The position numbers were made by a program, and so were the translations under genes. From Alphaproteobacteria bacterium (GTDB lineage: Bacteria > Pseudomonadota > Alphaproteobacteria > CACIAM-22H2), in assembly GCA_947500965.1 (NCBI GenBank), contig CANMWW010000036.1, positions 1 through 10,307 of the forward strand: DNA of 10,307 nucleotides, written 5' to 3'. Position 1 is the stretch's first letter, and each line of letters begins with the position of its first letter. The notes beneath the pieces are model-generated. The model ran no database searches, was not told the DNA's origin, and saw nothing but the letters and a program-made list of their open reading frames with translations. This document shows positions 1 through 5,963 of the stretch, piece by piece.

Positions 1-896
1 ATTCCGAGCGCCTCTTCCTCGGCACGATCGCGGCCGGCGGCACGCTCGGCATCCTGATCCCGCCCTCGATCAACATGATCGTCTACGGCGTGCTGACCGA
101 GACCTCGATCCCCAAGCTCTACCTCGCCGGGATCATCCCCGGGCTCGTGCTCGCGGGCATGTTCAGCCTGACCGTGCTGCTCTTCTGCCTGTGGCGGCCG
201 GAATGGGGCGGCAAGAGGACCGTCGCGTCCTGGGACGCGCGCATCAAGGCGCTGCCCGACCTCGTGCCGCCGCTCGTCATCTTCCTCGCGGTGATCGGCT
301 CGATCTACGCGGGCTGGGCGACGGCGACGGAGTCCGCGGCGCTCGGCGTGCTCGCCGCGCTCGGCGTCGCGGCCTGGAACCGCCGCCTGACCTGGCGCGC
401 GCTGCTGCAGGCCTTCGAGGGCACGATGCGCACGACCGCGATGATCATGGCGATCCTCGTGGCGGCCTATTTCCTGAACTTCGTCATCACCTCGATCGGC
501 CTGACGACGCAGGTCAACCGCTTCATCACCTCGCTCGGCCTGTCGCCGACCGAGCTGCTGGTCGCGGTGATCGTCTTCTACGTCATCCTGGGGATGTTCA
601 TGGAGACGCTGTCGATGATGGTCGCCACCGTCCCCATCATCGCGCCGATCATGTTCCAGGCCGGCTACGACCCGATCTGGTTCGGGATCCTGGTGATCCT
701 GCTGATGGAGACGGCGATGATCACGCCGCCGGTGGGGATCAACCTCTACGTCGTCCAGGGCCTGCGCAAGCGCGGCAGGATCGACGACGTGATCATCGGC
801 ACGCTGCCCTTCGTGGTCACGCTCGTGCTGATGATGGTCGTGCTCTCGGTCTTCCCCGACCTCGCCCTCGTGCTGCCGCGCGCCGCGGCGAACTGA
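1..896 (+). CDS. TRAP transporter large permease, DctM family (partial, 5' end outside window)
   Basis: This is the large membrane subunit of a TRAP transporter, which uses an ion gradient to import an organic acid delivered by a periplasmic binding protein. The reading frame is open from base 3 and ends at TGA 894-896, giving about 297 residues. Family members are about 430 residues, so roughly the first 130 are missing. Family signatures are visible: a GGTLGILIPPSI segment at about nt 39-74, METLSMMVATVPIIAPIM in the C-terminal half (about nt 600-653), and TPPVGINLYVVQGL near the C-terminus (about nt 723-764). The rest is a chain of hydrophobic helices with short charged loops, as expected of an inner-membrane protein. 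The binding protein and small permease (DctP, DctQ) would normally lie upstream, outside the window. The substrate cannot be inferred. Family assignment is sure. Confidence 0.95.
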   Translation, partial: SERLFLGTIAAGGTLGILIPPSINMIVYGVLTETSIPKLYLAGIIPGLVLAGMFSLTVLLFCLWRPEWGGKRTVASWDARIKALPDLVPPLVIFLAVIGSIYAGWATATESAALGVLAALGVAAWNRRLTWRALLQAFEGTMRTTAMIMAILVAAYFLNFVITSIGLTTQVNRFITSLGLSPTELLVAVIVFYVILGMFMETLSMMVATVPIIAPIMFQAGYDPIWFGILVILLMETAMITPPVGINLYVVQGLRKRGRIDDVIIGTLPFVVTLVLMMVVLSVFPDLALVLPRAAAN

Positions 897-904
897 GGCC
901 TCAG
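893..904. repeat. 12-bp perfect palindrome joining two convergent stop codons
   Basis: CTGAGGCCTCAG reads the same on both strands. It contains the TGA stop of the TRAP permease (894-896) and, on the other strand, the TGA stop of the AroE-like gene (901-903). Only 4 bp separate the two coding regions. There is no T-run on either side, so a classical intrinsic terminator is not supported. It may be only a by-product of two TGA stops facing each other. Confidence 0.4.
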
Positions 905-1746
905 GGCAGCTCGACCTCGGGCCGCCCCTCGGGGACGAAGGGGATGCCGAGGAAGCGCGCGGCGAAGAAGGCCTGCCCCTCGTAGAGGTGCCGCCCGCCG
1001 ATCGCCGGGCAGCCGCGCGCGCGCGCCGCGAGCATGAGCGCGCTGGGATCGGGATTGGTGATGATGTCGAAGACGACCGTGCCGGGCGCGAGCCTTGCCG
1101 GGTCGACGGGCATCGCGTCGCCCGGCTTCATGCCGAGCGGCGTGGCGTTTACCACGATGTCGTGGCCCGCCGGGTCCGCCTGCGCCACGCGCGTCGCCGT
1201 CGCCGGATGCGCCGCGGCGACGCGCGCCGCGAGGTCGGCCGCGCGCGCGGCATCGAGGTCGGCGATGGACAGCGCGGCCGCGCCGGCCTCGGCGAGCGCG
1301 AAGGCCAGCGCGCTGCCGGCGCCACCGGCACCGACCAGCAGCACGCGCCGGCCGCGCGGCTCGTGGCCCTCCCAGCGCAGCCCCAGCACGCCGCCGCGGC
1401 CGTCGAACATGTCGCCCACGAGGCGGCCGTCCGGCTCGCGCCGTATCGTGTTGACCGCGCCGACCTGCCTTGCGCGCGGCAGCACCTCGTCCACGAGCGG
1501 CAGCACGAGCTGCTTGAGCGGCATCGTCACCACGATGCCGTCGACGTTGGCCATCGCGCGCAGCCCCTCGAAGCCGCGCGCGGCGTCCTTCGCGGCGATG
1601 TCGATCGCGACGAACACGGCATCCATCGCGCTGGCGCGGAAGAGCGCGTTGTAGAAGGCCGGCGAGCGCACGGGCGCCACGGGGTGGCCGATGATGCAGT
1701 AGATGCGCGTGGTGCCGGTGATGGCAGGCGCCGGGGTCGCGTTCAT
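901..1746 (-). CDS. shikimate/quinate dehydrogenase-like (AroE family) NAD(P)-dependent oxidoreductase
   Basis: The 281-residue product has the two-domain AroE layout. The N-terminal substrate domain carries VTMPLK with the catalytic-type lysine at K78, and NTI at 99-101. GDMFDGRGG (111-119) matches the family's GxNTDGxG block and keeps the catalytic-type aspartate (D115). A Rossmann fold follows with GAGGAG (139-144), then NATPLGM (200-206) and a C-terminal block ending in GRHLYEGQ (251-258). Two differences from biosynthetic AroE stand out. The usual SxSP shikimate-binding motif reads VRSP (26-29), losing the first serine, and NTDG reads MFDG. The substrate is therefore probably a shikimate/quinate-like or other hydroxy acid, not certainly shikimate. 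No Shine-Dalgarno is well placed before ATG 1746: a GGAG lies 14 nt away. Start confidence is moderate. It converges on the TRAP permease, so it is not in that operon. Confidence 0.88.
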   Translation of the reverse strand: MNATPAPAITGTTRIYCIIGHPVAPVRSPAFYNALFRASAMDAVFVAIDIAAKDAARGFEGLRAMANVDGIVVTMPLKQLVLPLVDEVLPRARQVGAVNTIRREPDGRLVGDMFDGRGGVLGLRWEGHEPRGRRVLLVGAGGAGSALAFALAEAGAAALSIADLDAARAADLAARVAAAHPATATRVAQADPAGHDIVVNATPLGMKPGDAMPVDPARLAPGTVVFDIITNPDPSALMLAARARGCPAIGGRHLYEGQAFFAARFLGIPFVPEGRPEVELP

Positions 1747-1841
1747 GGGGCTTGAGCTTGCTCCGGGGATGGGCTGGCATGCTCCGGGGAAGGCGCGCCC
1801 GGAGTCAACGGCCGCGCGCCAGCCGGCGAAGGGAGGGATGC
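1747..1841. promoter_or_regulatory. divergent promoter region with a 21-bp-phased direct repeat
   Basis: This 95-bp gap lies between the divergent AroE-like and GNAT genes and must hold the 5' signals of both. The 11-mer TGCTCCGGGGA occurs twice, at 1759-1769 and 1780-1790, with starts 21 bp apart (two helical turns). That arrangement fits a regulator contacting one DNA face. No convincing -35/-10 pair is visible on either strand. A weak -10-like CAAGCT for the minus gene lies at 1755-1760, 8 nt before its ATG. The operator role is inference. Confidence 0.35.
1831..1837 (+). promoter_or_regulatory. ribosome binding site that fixes the GNAT start
   Basis: GGGAGGG lies 4 nt before ATG 1842. 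It decides in favour of this start over an in-frame ATG 90 bp upstream (1752), whose extra 30 residues are arginine-rich and run through the promoter gap. Confidence 0.7.
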
Positions 1842-2336
1842 ATGGCCTGGCGGTCGATGCGGCAGGAGGATCTCGCGCAGGCCTGCGCGATCGCGGACGA
1901 GGTGCATCCCGCGCACCCCGAGGACGCGGAGGTCTTCGCCGAGCGGCTCGCGCTCTACCCGCAGGGCTGCCTCGTGCTCGAAGCGGGCGGGCACGTCGCC
2001 GGCTACGCCCTCGCCCATCCCTGGCTGCGCGCGGCGCCGCCGGCGCTCAACGCGCGCCTCGCCACGCTGCCCGCGCGGGCGGACTGCCTCTATGTCCACG
2101 ACATCGCGATCCTGCCGGCCGCGCGCAGGCGCGGCGCGGCGCGCGCGGCGCTGCAGGAACTCGACGCGCTGGCCGGGCGCGAGGGGCTGCCGCTGCTGGC
2201 GCTGGTCGCGATCCCGGGCACGCGCGCCTTCTGGCGCGGCCAGGGCTTCGCGGTCGTCGACCGGCCGGCGCTGGCGGCGAAGCTGGCGAGCTACGGCACC
2301 GGCGCGCGCTTCATGGAGCGGGCCGCGCGGCGCTGA
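1842..2336 (+). CDS. GNAT family N-acetyltransferase
   Basis: This 164-residue protein has the size and order of a single-domain GNAT acetyltransferase, which moves an acetyl group from acetyl-CoA to an amine. Motif A is clear: strand LYVHDIAILPAAR (83-95) runs into the RRRGAA acetyl-CoA pyrophosphate loop (95-100) and a helix (101-112). The motif B region is a LALVAIPGTRAFW strand and helix (119-131), followed by the typical GQGF turn (133-136). The N-terminal part has an acidic, aspartate/glutamate-rich helix (9-37) and a GHVAGYALAHPW strand (50-61). The acceptor substrate cannot be read from sequence. The start is set by a strong ribosome site. It stands alone: divergent from the AroE-like gene and convergent with the oxidoreductase. 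Confidence 0.88.
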   Translation: MAWRSMRQEDLAQACAIADEVHPAHPEDAEVFAERLALYPQGCLVLEAGGHVAGYALAHPWLRAAPPALNARLATLPARADCLYVHDIAILPAARRRGAARAALQELDALAGREGLPLLALVAIPGTRAFWRGQGFAVVDRPALAAKLASYGTGARFMERAARR

Positions 2337-2339
2337 GCG

Positions 2340-2355
2340 CGCGCCGCGCGGCGCG
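2340..2355. repeat. 16-bp perfect GC palindrome after the GNAT gene
   Basis: CGCGCCGCGCGGCGCG is fully self-complementary and starts 4 bp after the GNAT stop. It could fold as a 6-bp stem with a GCGC loop. No T-tract follows on either strand, so intrinsic termination is weakly supported. Its 3' end overlaps the start of the tandem repeat at 2350. Confidence 0.4.
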
Positions 2356-2403
2356 TCACCCCCTGGCGCGCCTCACGGCGCGTCATCTCCTGGCGCGCCT
2401 CAC
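2350..2403. repeat. two tandem copies of a 27-bp repeat, each with an AscI-type GGCGCGCC palindrome
   Basis: Copy 1 (2350-2376) and copy 2 (2377-2403) are head to tail and match at 25 of 27 positions, differing at repeat positions 10 and 12 (C versus T). A third partial copy, GGCGCG, starts at 2404 inside the oxidoreductase gene. Each copy contains the palindrome GGCGCGCC (2365-2372 and 2392-2399). The last copy overlaps the oxidoreductase stop codon (2400-2402), and copy 1 carries the same CTCAC string. The array fills most of the 63-bp convergent gap. It looks like a recent local duplication of the oxidoreductase gene's 3' end. Confidence 0.75.
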
Positions 2404-3407
2404 GGCGCGACGGGCCGGCCCTCGCTGCGCAGCATCGCGTCGACGAGGCGGTGGACATGCAGCGCCGAGCGGCCGTTGGTGCGCGGCGCGCGGTCCTCGT
2501 CGATGGCGTCGAGGAAGTCGGCGAGCAGCCGCGTGTTCGCCTCGTGGCTGAACGCCATCGGGTCGGCGCCGCCGCCGCCGCCGCCCGCGGAGCCCGCCTC
2601 GATCGTCGTGCCGTCCATCAGCCGCACGGACAGGCGCTCGGTCTCCAGCACCGCCGCGCCGCGGTCGCCGGCGAGCTCTATGCGCTCGGGATAGCCGGGG
2701 AAGGCCGTCGAGGTGGCGTCGATCGAGCCGATCGCGCCGCTGGCGAAGCGCAGCGTCGCTGTCGCCACGTCCTCGGTGTCGATCGCGCGCAGCCCGGAAT
2801 TCAGGTGGTGGGCGGACAGCTCGGCGACCGGGCCGGCGAGGCTCAGAAAGAGGTCCAGCGTGTGGATCGCCTGCGTCAGCAGCACGCCGCCGCCGTCCCG
2901 CGCCTTCATGCCGCGCCCGGGCTGTGCGAAGTAGTCGGGCCCGCGCCACCAGCGCACCGAGGCCGAGCACGACACCAGGCGGCCGAGCCGGCCCTGCGCG
3001 AGGAGCTCGGCGAGACGCAGCGAGGCGAGGCGGAAGCGGTGCTGGAAGACGATCGCGAGCTTGCGGCCTGCCTTCTCGAAGGCCTCGACCGTCGCCACGG
3101 AACGCGCGAGCGTCGCGTCGATCGGCTTTTCCAGCAGCACGTGCTTGCCGGCCGCCGCGCAGCGCAGCGCGATCTCGCCATGCGCCCAGGGCGGCGCCAG
3201 GATCATCGCCGCGTCGATGCGGTCGTCGGAGAGGATGGCGTCGAGGTCGCCGGTGGCGCGGAAGCCCCACTCGGCCTCGGCGCGCGCCCGGCGCTCGGCG
3301 CCGCGGCTCCAGGCGGCTGCAACCTCCACGCGACCCGCGAGGTCGCGCAACGCGAGCGCGTGCGGCTTCAAGGCCATGCCGAGGCCGATGATGGCGATGC
3401 GATGCAT
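2400..3407 (-). CDS. Gfo/Idh/MocA family NAD(P)-dependent oxidoreductase
   Basis: This 335-residue protein belongs to the family of sugar, inositol and related polyol dehydrogenases. The N-terminal Rossmann fold opens with RIAIIGLGMALKPHA (3-17). The family EKP motif, whose lysine takes part in catalysis, is at 93-95 in HVLLEKPIDAT. The C-terminal domain has GGGVLLTQAIHTLD (172-185), with the histidine and aspartate of the usual GGGxxxDxxxHxxD-like active-site segment; H182 is the likely catalytic histidine. Length is normal. A run of six glycines (275-280) sits in a loop before the last helices. The start is well supported: GGAGGGGAC ends 3 nt before ATG 3407. The gene is divergent from the sugar-type ABC importer, which suggests it oxidises the imported compound or a derivative. 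The exact substrate is unknown. Confidence 0.92.
   Translation of the reverse strand: MHRIAIIGLGMALKPHALALRDLAGRVEVAAAWSRGAERRARAEAEWGFRATGDLDAILSDDRIDAAMILAPPWAHGEIALRCAAAGKHVLLEKPIDATLARSVATVEAFEKAGRKLAIVFQHRFRLASLRLAELLAQGRLGRLVSCSASVRWWRGPDYFAQPGRGMKARDGGGVLLTQAIHTLDLFLSLAGPVAELSAHHLNSGLRAIDTEDVATATLRFASGAIGSIDATSTAFPGYPERIELAGDRGAAVLETERLSVRLMDGTTIEAGSAGGGGGGADPMAFSHEANTRLLADFLDAIDEDRAPRTNGRSALHVHRLVDAMLRSEGRPVAP
2568..2585. repeat. (GCC)6 trinucleotide run coding for six glycines
   Basis: Six consecutive GCC units on the plus strand encode the hexaglycine loop (residues 275-280) of the minus-strand oxidoreductase. All glycines use the same codon, GGC, so slippage could change the loop length without breaking the frame. 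Confidence 0.7.
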
Positions 3408-3577
3408 GTCGTCCCCTCCGGTCGCGCGAGGCTATCGCGCCGCGGGCGACGGCGCGAAGACCATAATCGGACGAGGGTTGCGCGGGGGTTGCCGCGCGCC
3501 GCGCGCGGATGCCAAGGTCACGGTGGAACCGGCGCAGGGGTTGTCGCCGGAGAGATCCAGCAGGGAGACGGGGAAAG
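3408..3577. promoter_or_regulatory. divergent promoter/operator region between oxidoreductase and ABC importer
   Basis: This 170-bp gap drives two divergent units. For the importer, TTGCCG (3489-3494) and CAAGGT (3513-3518), 18 bp apart, are a possible -35/-10 pair. An inverted repeat CCGCGCGC-C-GCGCGCGG (3492-3508) lies in the spacer, and GGGTTGC occurs twice with starts 11 bp apart (3475 and 3486). For the oxidoreductase, TATGGT on the minus strand (3460-3465) is a possible -10, about 50 nt before its ATG, with no clear -35. Purine-rich AGGGAG (3563-3568) and GGGGAAAG precede ATG 3578. The promoter calls are tentative in such GC-rich DNA. Confidence 0.35.
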
Positions 3578-4942
3578 ATGACTAAGCATTCGGCATTCGC
3601 GCGCGCGCTGCGCGCCGGCGCCGCCGCGGTCGCGCTGGCGGTCTTCGCCGCCGCGCCGGCGATGGCGCAGAAGGTGGTCAATGTCTGGCACACCGAGCCA
3701 AACCCGCGCACGAAGGCGGTGATCGACGGCATCATCGCGGACTTCGAGAAGGAGAACCCGGGCGTCAAGGTCGTGCAGGAAGCGCTGGCCTGGGGCGACC
3801 TCGACAAGAAGATGCAGGCCGCGCTGGCCTCGGGCGCATTCCCCGAGATCGCGCATGGCCAGGCCTACAACGAGCGCTCGCTCTCGGCGAAGGGCCTGCT
3901 GCGCCCGATGAACGACGTCATCGCCTCGATCGGCGAGCAGGACATCTTCCCGGTCGTCCGCAAGCTGAACTACAACGAGAAGGAAAAGACCTACTACGGC
4001 CTCGCCCACGCCGTGGGCGTCGACCTCACCATCTACCGCAAGGACATGATGCGCGAGGCCGGCCTCGATCCGGAGAAGGCGCCGGCGACCTGGCGCGAGT
4101 GGATCGACCAGCTCAAGAAGCTGACCGACAAGTCCAAGGGTCGCTACGGCCTCAGCCTCGCCGGCCCGGGCTTCTTCATCAACGAGGACATCTACATGTG
4201 GGTCGGCTCGAACGGCGGCAGGCTGTTCGACGAGAAGGGTCGCCCGACCTTCACCGAGAAGCCCGTGATCGAGACCCTCGAGTTCTGGAAGGAGCTCGCG
4301 GATTGCTGCCTGGCGCCGGACTGGCTGTCGCGCGGCTACCTCGACACCTTCGGCGACGTGGCGACCGGCAAGGCCGCGATGATCGTCGGCTGGGGCCGCG
4401 GCACGGACTACTTCGAGCAATACGCGCCCGACGCCGTGGCCAAGGGCGACATCGGCGTCTTCAAGACCAAGCCGGTCGGGCCGAGCGCGGGGGGCAAGCC
4501 CTTCCTGACGCAGTTCGACTCCGAGGCCTGGATGATCTTCAAGAACTCCAAGCACCCCGAGGAGGGCGCCGCGTTCCTGAAGTTCTTCCACCGCGCGGAC
4601 AACTACCTCAAGTACATCCAGAGCGTGCCCGTGCACTTCTTCCCGGTCACGCAGTCGCTGCGCACGGACCCGCGCTACCTCGCGACGCCGGCCTTCCAGA
4701 AGTGGAAGTTCTGGGTCGACGCCCAGCACGAGGTGATCGAGAAGTACGAGCCGAAGCCGGTGATGATCACCGAGTGGAAGGACCTCGACTTCCCGTTCAT
4801 CGCCGAGCTCGCCAACTCGACGATCCTGGTCGACATGGTGACCGAGGTGACGCGCGGCCAGCGCACGCCGGTCGAGGCGGCGCGCCGCGCGCAGCAGCGC
4901 GCCGAGCAGCTGATCACGCAGCTCGGCTACAGGAAGTGGTGA
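3578..4942 (+). CDS. sugar-type ABC transporter substrate-binding protein (SBP family 1, CUT1)
   Basis: This periplasmic receptor delivers a substrate to the two permeases encoded just downstream. The 454-residue precursor starts MTKHSAFARALR, then has a hydrophobic segment and an AMA-Q cleavage site after residue 30, a standard Sec signal peptide with no lipobox. The mature part begins KVVNVWHTEPNP, then IIADFEKENPGVKVV (52-66) and AALASGAFPEI (81-91), typical of extracellular solute-binding family 1. Helix GKAAMIVGWGRG (264-275) and the QFDSEAWMIFKNSKHPEEGAAF stretch (312-333) are also family-like. Its only cysteines are adjacent, C243 and C244. ATG 3578 is preferred over an in-frame ATG at 3509, which would add arginine-rich residues before the signal peptide. 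Oligosaccharide, polyol or glycerol-phosphate substrates are possible, but the sequence does not decide. Confidence 0.93.
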   Translation: MTKHSAFARALRAGAAAVALAVFAAAPAMAQKVVNVWHTEPNPRTKAVIDGIIADFEKENPGVKVVQEALAWGDLDKKMQAALASGAFPEIAHGQAYNERSLSAKGLLRPMNDVIASIGEQDIFPVVRKLNYNEKEKTYYGLAHAVGVDLTIYRKDMMREAGLDPEKAPATWREWIDQLKKLTDKSKGRYGLSLAGPGFFINEDIYMWVGSNGGRLFDEKGRPTFTEKPVIETLEFWKELADCCLAPDWLSRGYLDTFGDVATGKAAMIVGWGRGTDYFEQYAPDAVAKGDIGVFKTKPVGPSAGGKPFLTQFDSEAWMIFKNSKHPEEGAAFLKFFHRADNYLKYIQSVPVHFFPVTQSLRTDPRYLATPAFQKWKFWVDAQHEVIEKYEPKPVMITEWKDLDFPFIAELANSTILVDMVTEVTRGQRTPVEAARRAQQRAEQLITQLGYRKW

Positions 4943-4960
4943 GCGGCCGCTCCTGAAGGC

Positions 4961-4992
4961 TTCCCCCGCGGGCCGCGAGGCCCGCGGGGGGA
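4961..4992 (+). terminator. strong intercistronic stem-loop with GNRA tetraloop
   Basis: Left arm 4963-4974 (CCCCCGCGGGCC) pairs perfectly with right arm 4979-4990 (GGCCCGCGGGGG), closing a GCGA loop of the GNRA class. A U-G and a U-A pair extend the stem to 14 bp. It lies 18 nt after the binding-protein stop and 29 nt before the permease start. No U-run follows, so full intrinsic termination is unlikely. In many binding-protein operons such hairpins protect the upstream mRNA and lower downstream expression, giving excess binding protein over permease. That role is inferred here. Confidence 0.75.
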
Positions 4993-5021
4993 CGCTTCCC
5001 GCCGCACGAGGTCGACACGCG

Positions 5022-5963
5022 ATGGCCACCACGAACCGCAGCTCGCCCCTCGGGCCCCTGGACCTGCCCCGGCCGGAGCCGCGCGAGCGGCGCGTGCCCG
5101 AGCATCTCTGGGGCTATGTCCTCGTGGCGCCCGCGGTCCTGCTCGTGCTCGGGCTCATCCTCTACCCGGTCGGCTACTCGTTCTGGCTGAGCCTGCACTC
5201 CAAGCACGCCTACATGCCGATCGAGACGTTCATCGGCTTCGAGAACTTCGTCTGGATCTGGGAGGACGAGGATTTCTGGCGCTCGATCCGGCTCGGCATG
5301 GTCTACGCCTTCGGCTCGCTGTCGCTGCAGATCGTCGTCGGCGTCGGCGCGGCGCTGCTGCTGAACCAGAGCTTCGTCGGCCGCGGCTTCGTGCGCGCGC
5401 TGGCGCTCTTCCCCTACATGATGCCGACCATCGTCGTCGTGATCCTCATGCGCTGGATCTTCAACGACAGCTACGGCGTCGCGAAGTTCCTGATCGAGGG
5501 CAGCGGCCTGATGGCGCGCGCGCCCGTCTTCTTCGACCCCGACCACGTCATGCTGACCATGATCCTGGCCAGCACCTGGACCTTCTTCCCCTTCGTCGTG
5601 ATCGGCGTGCTCGCCCGGCTGCAGACGATCGACCTCGAGCTCTACGCGGCGGCGAAGGTCGACGGCGCCGGCGTCCTGCGCCAGTTCTGGCACGTCACGC
5701 TCCCGCAGATCCGCGGGGTGCTGTTCGTGATCGTGCTCCTGCGCTTCATGTTCATGTTCACGAAGTTCGACCTGATCTGGCTCTTCGCCGGGGCCGGCGG
5801 GCTCGGCTACTTCGTGCGCACGCTGCCGATCTACACCTTCGTGAAGAGCTTCGGCGAGCTGCAGGTCGGCTTCGGCGCCGCGCTCTCCGTGATCATGTTC
5901 ACGATGCTCTCGGCCTTCGCGGTCGTCTATTTCCGCCTGTTCCGGCGCGACGAGCACGCATGA
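5022..5963 (+). CDS. ABC transporter permease, CUT1 MalF/UgpA-like
   Basis: First inner-membrane permease of the sugar-type importer, 313 residues. A cytoplasmic proline/arginine-rich tail (1-28) is followed by about six membrane segments: roughly 31-55, 93-116, 124-146, 176-198, 232-255 and 283-305. The EAA loop that docks the ATPase is at 206-228, reading ELYAAAKVDGAG followed by a conserved LP (227-228). The fold and loop match the BPD_transp_1 (MetI-like) family, and the N-terminal helix before the core fits MalF/UgpA-type partners. The start codon follows the intercistronic hairpin. A GAGG (5008-5011) lies 10 nt before ATG 5022, a slightly long spacing that may keep its translation below that of the binding protein. 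It overlaps the second permease by 4 bp. Confidence 0.94.
   Translation: MATTNRSSPLGPLDLPRPEPRERRVPEHLWGYVLVAPAVLLVLGLILYPVGYSFWLSLHSKHAYMPIETFIGFENFVWIWEDEDFWRSIRLGMVYAFGSLSLQIVVGVGAALLLNQSFVGRGFVRALALFPYMMPTIVVVILMRWIFNDSYGVAKFLIEGSGLMARAPVFFDPDHVMLTMILASTWTFFPFVVIGVLARLQTIDLELYAAAKVDGAGVLRQFWHVTLPQIRGVLFVIVLLRFMFMFTKFDLIWLFAGAGGLGYFVRTLPIYTFVKSFGELQVGFGAALSVIMFTMLSAFAVVYFRLFRRDEHA

Noticed and set aside
3492..3508. Z-DNA-forming alternating CG tract
   Set aside because: It is listed only as a possible operator. Alternating CG runs occur throughout this GC-rich window, so a structural claim has no support.
2383..3807. 474-codon minus-strand frame across the oxidoreductase and the start of the binding-protein gene
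   Set aside because: Arginine/alanine-rich shadow frame that crosses two real genes and their promoter region, with no recognisable motif.
3518..5032. 504-codon open frame antisense to the binding-protein gene
   Set aside because: It mirrors the sense gene, is rich in Arg/Leu/Val/Asp/His from reverse-complemented GC-rich codons, and has no domain. Long antisense frames are expected at this GC content.
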